A stretch of 24,283 nt of DNA. It comes from CAZJNX01 sp964547415 (GTDB lineage: Bacteria > Pseudomonadota > Alphaproteobacteria > Rhizobiales > Amorphaceae). The stretch is from assembly GCA_964547415.1 (NCBI GenBank), contig CAZJNX010000056.1, positions 1 to 24,283 of the forward strand, written 5' to 3'. The position numbers and the translations under genes are program-made. Of the stretch, positions 15,520 through 22,819 are shown piece by piece; position 1 is the stretch's first letter; each line of letters opens with the position of its first letter. The notes beneath the pieces are model-generated. The model saw only the letters and a list, made by a program, of their open reading frames with translations. It was not told the DNA's origin and did not search any database.

Positions 15520-16233
15520 ATGTCCTTTCGCGTCGCGACCTACAACGTGAGAAAGTGCGTCGGGCTCGACTGGCGCCGGCGGCCCGACCGGATCCTGTCC
15601 GTCATCCAGGAAATCGGCGCGGACGTCGTCGCCCTCCAGGAGGTGGACCGCCGCTTCGGGGCGCGGGAGACGACGCTGCCGCGCGGCGCCCTCGCCGAGG
15701 CGGGCTGGCAGGTGGCCGGCCACCCGCTGAAGCCCGCGAGCCTCGGCTGGCACGGCAACGCCATCCTCGTGAAGGACCACGTGACGCTCCAGCACGTCCG
15801 GCCCATCGACCTGCCGTTCCTGGAGCCGCGGGGGGCGGCGTCAGCGGACCTCGTCGTCGCCGGGCGGGCGGTGCGGGTCGTCGGCATGCACCTCGGCCTC
15901 ACGCCCGGCCCCCGCGTCAAGCAGGTGGCGGCGATCCTCGCCCACCTCGAGGAGCACACCCACCGGCCGACGGTGATCGCGGGCGACACCAACGAATGGC
16001 GGGCGCTCGCGGGCTGTCTCGCCCGCCTGTCGGCGACCCACCGCCTGTCGCCCCCCGCGCCCACCTTCCACGCCTCCATGCCGGTGGCGCCGCTCGACCG
16101 GATCGCCACCACGGCCGATCTCGTCATCCGCGCGAGCGGGGTCCACGCCTCCGAGACGGCGCGGCAGGCATCGGACCACCTGCCGTTGTGGGCCGACCTC
16201 TGCTTCCTCGCCGACCACGACGGGGAGGCCTGA
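15520..16233 (+). CDS. Endonuclease/exonuclease/phosphatase family protein
   Basis: A 237-residue EEP-superfamily phosphodiesterase. Visible active-site elements: N9 in ATYNVRK, E41 in ALQEVDRR, H124 in GMHLGL, D156 and N158 in AGDTNEW, and the terminal D219-H220 in SDHLP. There is no signal peptide, so a cytoplasmic location is likely. The substrate may be nucleic acid, a phospholipid or an inositol-type phosphate; the family's short bacterial members are often annotated simply as metal-dependent hydrolases. The following cardiolipin synthase GTG starts 2 bp after its stop, so the two are coupled, and a phospholipid-related role is worth considering. The ATG lacks a strong ribosome site. The ATG is followed directly by the family strand. 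Confidence 0.88.
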   Translation: MSFRVATYNVRKCVGLDWRRRPDRILSVIQEIGADVVALQEVDRRFGARETTLPRGALAEAGWQVAGHPLKPASLGWHGNAILVKDHVTLQHVRPIDLPFLEPRGAASADLVVAGRAVRVVGMHLGLTPGPRVKQVAAILAHLEEHTHRPTVIAGDTNEWRALAGCLARLSATHRLSPPAPTFHASMPVAPLDRIATTADLVIRASGVHASETARQASDHLPLWADLCFLADHDGEA

Positions 16234-16235
16234 GG

Positions 16236-17666
16236 GTGGAGGCGGTCGACGCCGCCCTCGCCGGCCTCGTCGCGCTCGTCCACGCGGGCGGCGTGCTGGC
16301 CGCCCTCAACGCGGCGGCCCGGGCCCGCACGGCCCAGGGCGCCGTCGCCTGGGCGGTCTCCCTCGTCCTCTTGCCGTGGCTGTCCCTGCCGCTCTACGCC
16401 GTGTTCGGCCCGCCCGACAACGCCCGCATCGCCCGCGGGCACCGTGCGGCCCGCCGCGCCGCCCTCGACCGGATCGACCAGGTGGCGATGGCGCGGGCGG
16501 CTGAGGCGGCGGGGGCGGATCCGCGCCGCGTCCCGCTCGAGCGCCTCGCGCCGCTGCCCACGGTGGCCGCGCCGCGCCCGCGCCTCCTCGTCGACGGCGA
16601 GGCGGCCTTCGCGGCCATGTTCGCGGCCATCGAGGCGGCGGAGCGGCATGTCCTCGTCCAGTTCTACATCGTGCGGGACGACGGGCTCGGCGGCCGTCTC
16701 GCCGACCTCCTCGCCCGTAAGGCGCGGGAGGGGGTGAGGGTTCTCTTCCTCTACGACCGCGTGGGCTGTCACCGCACGCCCCGCCGCTACTGGCAGCGCC
16801 TCGAGGCGGCGGGCGTGGAGGTGCGCCCGTTCGAGATCGACCGGCGGCTCAGGCGGATCCTCAGGCTCAACTTCCGCAACCACCGGAAGATCGTGGCGGC
16901 GGACGGGCGCGTGGCGATCGTCGGCGGCCCCAACGCGGGCGACGAGTATCTCGGGCTCTCGAAGCGGTTCGGGCCCTGGCGGGACACCTCGGTGGAGGTG
17001 AGGGGGCCGCCGGCTGCGGCCGTGGAGGCCTCCTTCGCCGAAGACTGGATGTGGACGGGGGGCGAGCCGCTCGCGGCGGTGCCGACCGCGCCGGAGGCGG
17101 GGCAGGGGGGCGGACCCGCGGTGCCGGTGCTCGTCGTCCCCACCGGGCCGGCGGACGACCGGCCGGCCGGCACGCTCCTCCTCGGCCAGCTGATCGCCGA
17201 GGCGCGGGAGCGCCTGTGGATCGCGAGCCCCTACTTCGTCCCGGACCTCGACGTCATGACCATGCTGCGCCTCGCGCGCCTTAGGGGCGTCGACGTGCGA
17301 ATCCTCATTCCCGACCGGCCGGACCACCTGATCGTCTGGCTCGCCGCCTTCGCCTACGTGGACGAGGCGGACGACGCCGGCATCGCCCTGTGGCGCTACG
17401 AGCGGGGCTTCATGCACCAGAAGGTCTGGCTGGTGGACGACTGGGCGGCCTCGGTCGGGACCGCGAACCTCGACAGCCGCTCCCTGCGCCTCAACTTCGA
17501 GATCACCGCGCTCACCTTCGACCGGGCGTTCGCGCGGGAGGTGGCGGCGATGCTCGAGGCCGACTTCGCCCGCAGCCGCCGCTACGACCGCGCCGCCCAC
17601 GCCCGCCGCCCGCTCGGCATCCGCGTGCTCGCGCCCGCCGCCCGCCTCGCGAGCCCGCTCCTGTGA
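16236..17666 (+). CDS. cls: Cardiolipin synthase (phospholipase D family)
   Basis: A 476-residue membrane enzyme that forms cardiolipin by phosphatidyl transfer at the inner membrane. Two N-terminal hydrophobic segments (about 5-25 and 35-56, the second ending LPLYAVFG) resemble the PLDc_N anchor. Both HKD motifs are intact: H216-K218-D223 in NHRKIVAADG, followed by GGPNAGDEYLG, and H394-K396-D401 in MHQKVWLVDD, followed by GTANLDSRSLRLNFE. Residue P in GGPN replaces the usual hydrophobic residue. SPYFVPD and the length agree with bacterial Cls. The GTG at 16236 is the first start in frame after the upstream stop and is translationally coupled. It ends only 3 bp from the convergent tctA stop. 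Confidence 0.92.
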   Translation: MEAVDAALAGLVALVHAGGVLAALNAAARARTAQGAVAWAVSLVLLPWLSLPLYAVFGPPDNARIARGHRAARRAALDRIDQVAMARAAEAAGADPRRVPLERLAPLPTVAAPRPRLLVDGEAAFAAMFAAIEAAERHVLVQFYIVRDDGLGGRLADLLARKAREGVRVLFLYDRVGCHRTPRRYWQRLEAAGVEVRPFEIDRRLRRILRLNFRNHRKIVAADGRVAIVGGPNAGDEYLGLSKRFGPWRDTSVEVRGPPAAAVEASFAEDWMWTGGEPLAAVPTAPEAGQGGGPAVPVLVVPTGPADDRPAGTLLLGQLIAEARERLWIASPYFVPDLDVMTMLRLARLRGVDVRILIPDRPDHLIVWLAAFAYVDEADDAGIALWRYERGFMHQKVWLVDDWAASVGTANLDSRSLRLNFEITALTFDRAFAREVAAMLEADFARSRRYDRAAHARRPLGIRVLAPAARLASPLL

Positions 17667-17669
17667 GGC

Positions 17670-19190
17670 TCACGCCCGCGAGCGCCGCCGCTTGCGCCCG
17701 GCCGCCACGAGCCGCTCCGCCCCGGCCTTGAGGAGCGGGAACGTCCACACGAGGATGGTGACGATGCCGAGCACCGCCCCGATCGGCCGGGAGAAGAACA
17801 CCGAGAGGTCCCCGTTCGACTTCATGAGGCTCGTCACGAAGTTGAACTCGATCATGTCGCCCAGCACGATCCCGAGGATCGCCGGCGCCAGCGGCATGTC
17901 GTGCTCGGCCATCACCCAGCCGACGAGGCCGATGACCAGCATCACGAGGATCCCGAAGGTGGACCCTTCCGTGCCGAAGGCGCCGACGACGCAGAACAGC
18001 AGGATCATCGGCAACAGGATGTTCTGCGGCACCCGCACGATGGTCTGCCCCGCGCGGATCGCCGCGTAGCCGATGGGCAGCAGCATCAGGTTCGCGACGA
18101 AGAAGGCCGCGAAGATGGCGTACATCAGGTCCGCCTGGAACATGAAGACGGTGGGGCCGGGCTGGATGCCCTTCACCATCAGCACGCCGATGGCGATGGC
18201 GGTGATGGTGTCGCCCGGGATGCCGTAGACGAGGGTGGGCACCCAGGCCCCGCCGAGGGCGGCGTTGTTGGCCGCGCTCGCCTCGCCCACCCCTTCCACG
18301 CTCCCCTTGCCGAAGGCCTCGGGCGTCTTCGAGGTCTTGCGCGAGACGGCGTAGGCGATCCAGGCGGCGATGTCCGCCCCCGCGCCGGGCAGGATGCCGA
18401 TCATGGTCCCCGTGCCGCCGCCGCGCAGGATCTTCAGGGGATGGCGGGCGAGGTTCTTGCCCACGAAGCGGGCGGTGCCGCGCCGCTGCTGGGGCGGAAT
18501 TCGCGCGGCCGACAGGGGCGTCGCCACCTTCAGGTTCCTGAGGATCTCGGCGAGCGCGAACATCCCGATGAGGGCCGGGATGAAGGACACCCCGCCCATC
18601 AGCTCCACCGTCCCGAAGGTGAAGCGCGGGTGGCCGCCGATGACGTCGACCCCGATGGTGGCGACGAACAGGCCGATGAACAGGGACGCGAGGCCCTTCA
18701 GCTTTGACGGCCCGCTCACGATGACGGCCGAGGACAGCCCGAGGCAGGCGAGCCAGAAGTACTCCACCGAGGAGAAGCCGAGGGCGAAGCGGGCGAGCGC
18801 TGGCGCGGCCAGCACCAGGACGAGGGTGCCGAGGAGCCCGCCGATGCAGGTGGCGACGAGGCTGAAGGTGAGGGCGAAGCCGCCCTTGCCCTCGCGCGTC
18901 AGGGCGTAGGTGTCGTCGCAGTAGGCGGCGGACGCGGGCGTTCCGGGGATCCTCAGGAGCGCGCCCGGAAGGTCGCCCGCGAAGATGGCGGAGGCGGCCA
19001 CCGCCACCACCGCCGCGATCGCCGGCAGCGGGTCGAGGAAGAAGGTGACGGGCACGAGGAGCGCCGCCCCCATGGTGGCCGTCAGCCCCGGGATCGAGCC
19101 GAGGAGGACGCCGAACACGCTCGCGAGGACGAGCACGAGGAGGACGTCCGGCGCGAGGACGGCCCCGAAGGCGCCGATCAGCGTGTCCAT
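17670..19190 (-). CDS. tctA: Tripartite tricarboxylate transporter large permease TctA
   Basis: A 506-residue integral membrane protein with about 11-12 hydrophobic segments, the family's usual size. Near the N-terminus it has the diagnostic GSIPGLTATMGAALLVP motif and GDLPGALLRIPGTPASAA; a second repeat-like half has GGGTGTMIGILPGAGADIAAW and WVPTLVYGIPGDTITAIA. It drives cation-coupled uptake of carboxylates captured by TctC, working with TctB. The ATG is preceded by GGAGG. It is the last gene of the minus-strand order tctC-tctB-tctA, starting 34 bp after tctB ends. The substrate cannot be told from TctA. The C-terminus is basic, a common feature of the family. Confidence 0.95.
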   Translation of the reverse strand: MDTLIGAFGAVLAPDVLLVLVLASVFGVLLGSIPGLTATMGAALLVPVTFFLDPLPAIAAVVAVAASAIFAGDLPGALLRIPGTPASAAYCDDTYALTREGKGGFALTFSLVATCIGGLLGTLVLVLAAPALARFALGFSSVEYFWLACLGLSSAVIVSGPSKLKGLASLFIGLFVATIGVDVIGGHPRFTFGTVELMGGVSFIPALIGMFALAEILRNLKVATPLSAARIPPQQRRGTARFVGKNLARHPLKILRGGGTGTMIGILPGAGADIAAWIAYAVSRKTSKTPEAFGKGSVEGVGEASAANNAALGGAWVPTLVYGIPGDTITAIAIGVLMVKGIQPGPTVFMFQADLMYAIFAAFFVANLMLLPIGYAAIRAGQTIVRVPQNILLPMILLFCVVGAFGTEGSTFGILVMLVIGLVGWVMAEHDMPLAPAILGIVLGDMIEFNFVTSLMKSNGDLSVFFSRPIGAVLGIVTILVWTFPLLKAGAERLVAAGRKRRRSRA

Positions 19191-19224
19191 CGCGGACCCT
19201 CCGCCCCGGCGTTCCCGCGCGCGC

Positions 19225-19692
19225 TCACAGGAGCAGCATCTCGAGCGGCCCGTACGGCAGCGCGACCCGCAGGAGCGTGCCGAAGGCGTACTGGACCGCG
19301 AAGGCCCCCGCGACGGAAACCGCGACGGCGAGGAGCGGCCGGACGCCGAGGGCGAGCTGCATGACGAGGAGAGTGCCGATCGCCGTCAGGAGAAAGCCGA
19401 GGGGCTCGAGGAGGAAGATGAAGGCGACCGTCGCGGCCACCGGCAGGGCGAGACGGAACAGGATCTTGGGGTTCTTCGCCCAGGCTTCGAGGCGGATGCC
19501 GGGCTGGCGCGCGGCGAGGCCCTTGACCGCCATGGCGAGGCCGATCGCGGCGAGGCCGCCCCCGACGATGGTCGGGAAGAAGGCGGCGCCGTAGAGCTGC
19601 CCGCCGAAGGCCGGGAAGGTCTGCGCCTCGAGGATGACGAGGACGCCCCAGACGGCGAGGATGAGCCCGATCACCCAGTCGGAAAGACGCAC
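19225..19692 (-). CDS. tctB: Tripartite tricarboxylate transporter small permease TctB
   Basis: A 155-residue protein with four predicted membrane helices, as expected for TctB: WVIGLILAVWGVLVILEAQTF, a segment near FFPTIVGGGLAAIGLAM, FRLALPVAATVAFIFLLEPL, and a C-terminal hairpin containing GVRPLLAVAVSVAGAFAVQY. The charged loop after the second helix and the FGTLLRVALPYG end are family-like. The start is a GTG, supported by GAGGAGG about 9 nt upstream. The gene lies between tctC and tctA on the same strand with short gaps (67 and 34 bp), so the three are one operon. TctB sequences diverge strongly, so neighbourhood carries much of the confidence. Confidence 0.93.
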   Translation of the reverse strand: MRLSDWVIGLILAVWGVLVILEAQTFPAFGGQLYGAAFFPTIVGGGLAAIGLAMAVKGLAARQPGIRLEAWAKNPKILFRLALPVAATVAFIFLLEPLGFLLTAIGTLLVMQLALGVRPLLAVAVSVAGAFAVQYAFGTLLRVALPYGPLEMLLL

Positions 19693-19759
19693 GGCGTGCC
19701 GCCTCCTCGTGCGGAACCGGAGGCGCGGGCGGGCGTGGGCCGGCCGCGCCGCCCGAGGC

Positions 19760-20749
19760 TCAGTTGCCGAGGCCGAGCTTCTCGATGACCTCGGTGGTCT
19801 CGCCCGTCACCCGCTCGGCGTAGGTATCGAAGTCCTCGCCGCACTCGCCCGCGGGGACGTAGCCGCGCGCTGCCATGAAGGCCTGGAAGTCCTCGCTCGC
19901 GAAGACCTTCTGCGTGGCCTCCGAGAGCGCCGCCTCGATCGGCTCGGGAAGCCCCGCCGGGGCCACGAACGCGAACCAGGTGGCCGACGACCAGTCGCTG
20001 CCCGTCGCCTCCTCGAGGGTCGGCGTGTCGGGCGCCGTCTCCACCCGCTCCGGGTGCATGACGGCGAGGAACTTCACCTCGCCCGCGTCCTCGAGGGCGA
20101 GGCCCTCGCTGAGGGAGCCCGTGAACATGGAGATGCCGCCGGCCACGAGGTCCGCGAGGGCGGGCGCGCCGCCGCGGGAGGGCACGAAGCGCACCTTGAG
20201 CGGATCGACGCCCTCGCTGTTGAGCCAGCCCGCCACCGACAGGTGCCAGGCGCCGCCGACGCCCGAGCCCGACGAGGTGAAGGTGCCCTCGGGCTCTGCC
20301 TTGATCGCCTCGAGGAGGTCGGCGGCCGACCCGTACTCGGAATCCGCGCGCACGGTGATGCCCGCCGGCAGGGAGGCGAGGCGGCACACGAGGGTGAAGG
20401 ACCCCGGCGTGATGTCGGACTGGCCGAGGGGCTTGTAGGTGGTGAACTCCATCGTCCCCATGCCGACGGTGTACCCGTCGGGCCGGGCGTTCGCGATCGC
20501 CGAGTGGCCGACGACGCCGCCCGCCCCGGTCCGGTTCACCACGTTGATCGGCTGGCCGAGTTCGGCCTCGAGCTGGCTCGCGAAGGTGCGGGCCAGCGTG
20601 TCGGTCCCGCCGCCCGCGCCCCAGGGCACGACGAGGGTGATCGGCCGCTCCGGGTAGGCCGCGGCGGGGCCGGCGGCGAGGGCGAGGCCGAGGGCGGCGG
20701 CACAGGCGAGCGACGCCGCCGCGCTGCGGCGGGCGATGGTGTGGATCAC
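19760..20749 (-). CDS. tctC: Tripartite tricarboxylate transporter substrate-binding protein TctC (Bug family)
   Basis: A 329-residue periplasmic binding protein. Its signal peptide ends near residue 31 (PAAA before YPERP). The mature N-terminus YPERPITLVVPWGAGGGTDT is the Bug-family hallmark. Further family blocks are NRTGAGGVVGHSAIA, ARPDGYTVGMG and TSSGSGVGGAWHL; the end has WFAFVAPAGLPEPIEAALS. It captures a small carboxylate and hands it to TctAB. I chose the GTG at 20749 because a perfect GGAGG lies 6 nt upstream; the open frame continues to 21403 but without protein-like content and across the racemase gene. It follows the racemase on the same strand with a 194-bp gap holding a possible promoter. 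The ligand is unknown. Confidence 0.93.
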   Translation of the reverse strand: MIHTIARRSAAASLACAAALGLALAAGPAAAYPERPITLVVPWGAGGGTDTLARTFASQLEAELGQPINVVNRTGAGGVVGHSAIANARPDGYTVGMGTMEFTTYKPLGQSDITPGSFTLVCRLASLPAGITVRADSEYGSAADLLEAIKAEPEGTFTSSGSGVGGAWHLSVAGWLNSEGVDPLKVRFVPSRGGAPALADLVAGGISMFTGSLSEGLALEDAGEVKFLAVMHPERVETAPDTPTLEEATGSDWSSATWFAFVAPAGLPEPIEAALSEATQKVFASEDFQAFMAARGYVPAGECGEDFDTYAERVTGETTEVIEKLGLGN

Positions 20750-20874
20750 GGTTTTCCTCCCGGCGAACGTCTCGTTCGGGTTCGTCTTGGTCGTTGGCGT
20801 CAGGCGGCCGATCACCGCCGGTGCCCTTCTTTTCGGGGCACGTCGGGCCGCTGGCCGGAGCCGGCGACGCGAAG

Positions 20875-20904
20875 AGCGTAGCTTGCGCGCGCGGCCGGAT
20901 GCAA
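20875..20904 (-). promoter_or_regulatory. Putative promoter for tctCBA
   Basis: On the minus strand TTGCAT (20904-20899) is followed after 18 nt by TACGCT (20880-20875). Transcription would start near 20868, about 120 nt before the tctC GTG. It lies in the 194-bp gap after the racemase, so tctCBA could be expressed separately from it. Pattern evidence only. Confidence 0.35.
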
Positions 20905-20943
20905 GCGTGCACCGTTGTCGACGGCGGGGGCGCGGGCGGGCCT

Positions 20944-21687
20944 TCAGTGCCCGGCGAGGAGGCGGCCGTGGCCGCCCACCCCGTCCGCGATGCCCGCCGC
21001 CCGCAGCGTCGCCCACATGAGCGCGACGTTCACCGACACGACCGGCTTGCCGAAGAGCGCCTCGAACCGTTCCACGAGGCGGGCCATGGCGATGGACGTG
21101 CCCACGTGGACGAGCGCGTCCACCGATCGATCGTCGACGGCGCTGAAGGCGCCCTCCAGCGCCTCGGGCCCGATGGCGATGACCTCGTCCTCCCGCGGCG
21201 CCCGGAGACCACGGATGGCGGCGACGTCGTAGCCGCTCTCGGCGAACCAGGTGGCGACGTGCCGGTCGGCGAGCGGCATGTAGGGGGAGACGACGGCGAT
21301 CCGCCGGGCGCCGAGGGTATCGAGGGCGGCCGCGATCGCCTCGGGCGGCACGGTGACGGGCACGCCCGCCCGCGCCTCGAGCTTGTCCTTGATCGCGGCG
21401 CACCCCGCCGTTCCGTCCCAGAAGCAGGGCACGGCCATCGCCATGACGAGCCGGTCCGGGTTCGCCGCTATCACCCGGTCGACGGCGGGCAGGAGGTCGG
21501 GCTGGCTCGCCCGGACGATGGCCGCCGCATCCTCGTCGGTCCGGAACGCCTGGTTGGGGACCGCGATCCGCGCGGCGAGGGTGCTCACCCCGTCGGGCGC
21601 CATCCGCGCGAACTCCGGCTCCACCGCGCTGTTCGTGGAGGGCACGAGGACGCCCACCTTGAGCCTGTGGCCGATGACGTCGGGCAT
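20944..21687 (-). CDS. Aspartate/glutamate racemase-superfamily protein (maleate isomerase/arylmalonate decarboxylase-like)
   Basis: A 247-residue cytoplasmic protein. It opens with RLKVGVLVPSTNSAVEPEF, the strand and N/E-rich loop typical of maleate cis-trans isomerase and arylmalonate decarboxylase relatives. The first catalytic region is MAVPCFWDG (C88). The second, where racemases and isomerases usually carry Cys-Thr, reads VGTSIAM at 196-202, so the second cysteine is absent. The chain ends with PVVSVNVALMWATLR, as in the family. This suggests a one-cysteine enzyme such as a decarboxylase-like or isomerase variant, or a divergent subfamily. GGGGAGG precedes the ATG at 21687. Upstream of tctC on the same strand, it may process the imported carboxylate. 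Confidence 0.82.
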   Translation of the reverse strand: MPDVIGHRLKVGVLVPSTNSAVEPEFARMAPDGVSTLAARIAVPNQAFRTDEDAAAIVRASQPDLLPAVDRVIAANPDRLVMAMAVPCFWDGTAGCAAIKDKLEARAGVPVTVPPEAIAAALDTLGARRIAVVSPYMPLADRHVATWFAESGYDVAAIRGLRAPREDEVIAIGPEALEGAFSAVDDRSVDALVHVGTSIAMARLVERFEALFGKPVVSVNVALMWATLRAAGIADGVGGHGRLLAGH

Positions 21688-21752
21688 CGCGTCCTCCCCT
21701 GCTCGCTTCCGGGCGCCCGGCCTGCCGGCCGGTTTGCCCCGCCTCGCCTTAT

Positions 21753-21762
21753 CCGCTAGCGG
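21753..21762. promoter_or_regulatory. Palindrome in divergent promoter region
   Basis: CCGCTAGCGG is a perfect 10-bp palindrome in the 142-bp gap between the divergent racemase and binding-protein-like genes. A possible plus-strand promoter overlaps it: TTGCCC (21734-21739), 17 nt, TAGCGG (21757-21762). Its position suits an operator for one or both genes. No regulator gene with a DNA-binding domain is adjacent. Confidence 0.35.
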
Positions 21763-21829
21763 TTCGCGGGCCGGCGCCCCACGATAGGCGGCGGGACGGC
21801 GCGCCCACAACGCCCGGGAGGCATGGCCG

Positions 21830-22738
21830 ATGGCGACCGACATCGCGGTCATCACCAAGAACCGGACGAACCCCGCTTACGTCGGCGCCCGCCGCGGGGT
21901 CGACCGGGTGGCCGCCCGTCTCGGTGCCGCGACCCGCCATTTCGTGCCGGAGACGCCCGACGACGTGGACGAGCAGATCGCCCTCCTGCGCGAGGCGGTG
22001 GCCGCCCGCCCGGCGGCGATCCTCCTCGCCCCCGCCCATCCGACGAAGATGGCCGACGCCCTTTCCGAGGCGGGCGCGGCGGGGATCCCCCTCTTCTTCT
22101 TCGTGAGCGAGACGGTCCCGTCCCCCGCCGTCACCTTCGTGGGATCGGACGACGAGCGCCTCGGGGAACTCATCGCCCGCCGCCTCGCCGAGACCATCGG
22201 CGGGGCGGGGCGGGTCGCGCTCGTGGAGGGGCACCCGAACGCGGCGACCACCGCCCCGCGGATCCGCGGCATCGACGCCGCGCTCGCCGGCTTCCCCGGC
22301 ATCGAGGTCGTCGCGCGCATTCGCGGCGACTACCAGGAGGACGTGGCCCGCGCCCGCTTTCGCGAGGCGCTGCCGGGCCTTCCCGCCCTCGACGGCGTGA
22401 TCGCCATGAACGACTTCATGGCCTTCGGCATCCTCGACGTCCTGTCGGAGGCGGGCCGGCGGGTGCCGGCGATCGGCGCCAACGCGACGCCCCGCGGCAT
22501 CGCCCTCGTCCGGGAGGGGCGGCTCGTGGCGAGCGCGGCGTTCGACGCCATGTCCATGGGCGCCGTCGCGCTCGAGGCCGCGCTCCGTCACCTCGCGGGC
22601 GAGCCGGTCCCCCGGCGGATCCTGCTGCCGACCTTCCTCGTCGACGCCGACAACGCGGCCGACCTCGACCGCCCCTACGAGGAGCGCCCGGTCCTGACCC
22701 TCGAGGAGTCGCTCGCCTTCGTCGCCGACGCGCCCTGA
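21830..22738 (+). CDS. Substrate-binding-domain protein (type 1 periplasmic-binding fold) without signal peptide
   Basis: A 302-residue protein with the sugar-binding (RbsB/LacI effector-type) fold: first strand DIAVITKNRTNPAYVGARRGVDR, then AAILLAPAHPTKM, GIPLFFFVSE, a GSDDERLGELIARRLAE block, GRVALVEGHPNA, IRGIDAAL, and LDGVIAMNDFMAFGILDVL. It begins within three residues of the first strand, so it lacks both a signal peptide and a helix-turn-helix. GGGAGG lies 8 nt before the ATG, and no better upstream start in frame is visible. No ABC ATPase or permease is nearby. It could be a cytoplasmic sensor, a partner of a regulator elsewhere, or a binding protein that lost its leader. It is divergent from the racemase-tct unit and may respond to the same compound. 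Confidence 0.82.
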   Translation: MATDIAVITKNRTNPAYVGARRGVDRVAARLGAATRHFVPETPDDVDEQIALLREAVAARPAAILLAPAHPTKMADALSEAGAAGIPLFFFVSETVPSPAVTFVGSDDERLGELIARRLAETIGGAGRVALVEGHPNAATTAPRIRGIDAALAGFPGIEVVARIRGDYQEDVARARFREALPGLPALDGVIAMNDFMAFGILDVLSEAGRRVPAIGANATPRGIALVREGRLVASAAFDAMSMGAVALEAALRHLAGEPVPRRILLPTFLVDADNAADLDRPYEERPVLTLEESLAFVADAP

Positions 22739-22819
22739 GCCGTCCGGGCGCCCGCCACCGTGCAAGCCCGGCGCAAGCTGAGGCGGCTACCCCGGTATGC
22801 GAACGCACGGGAGGTGACG

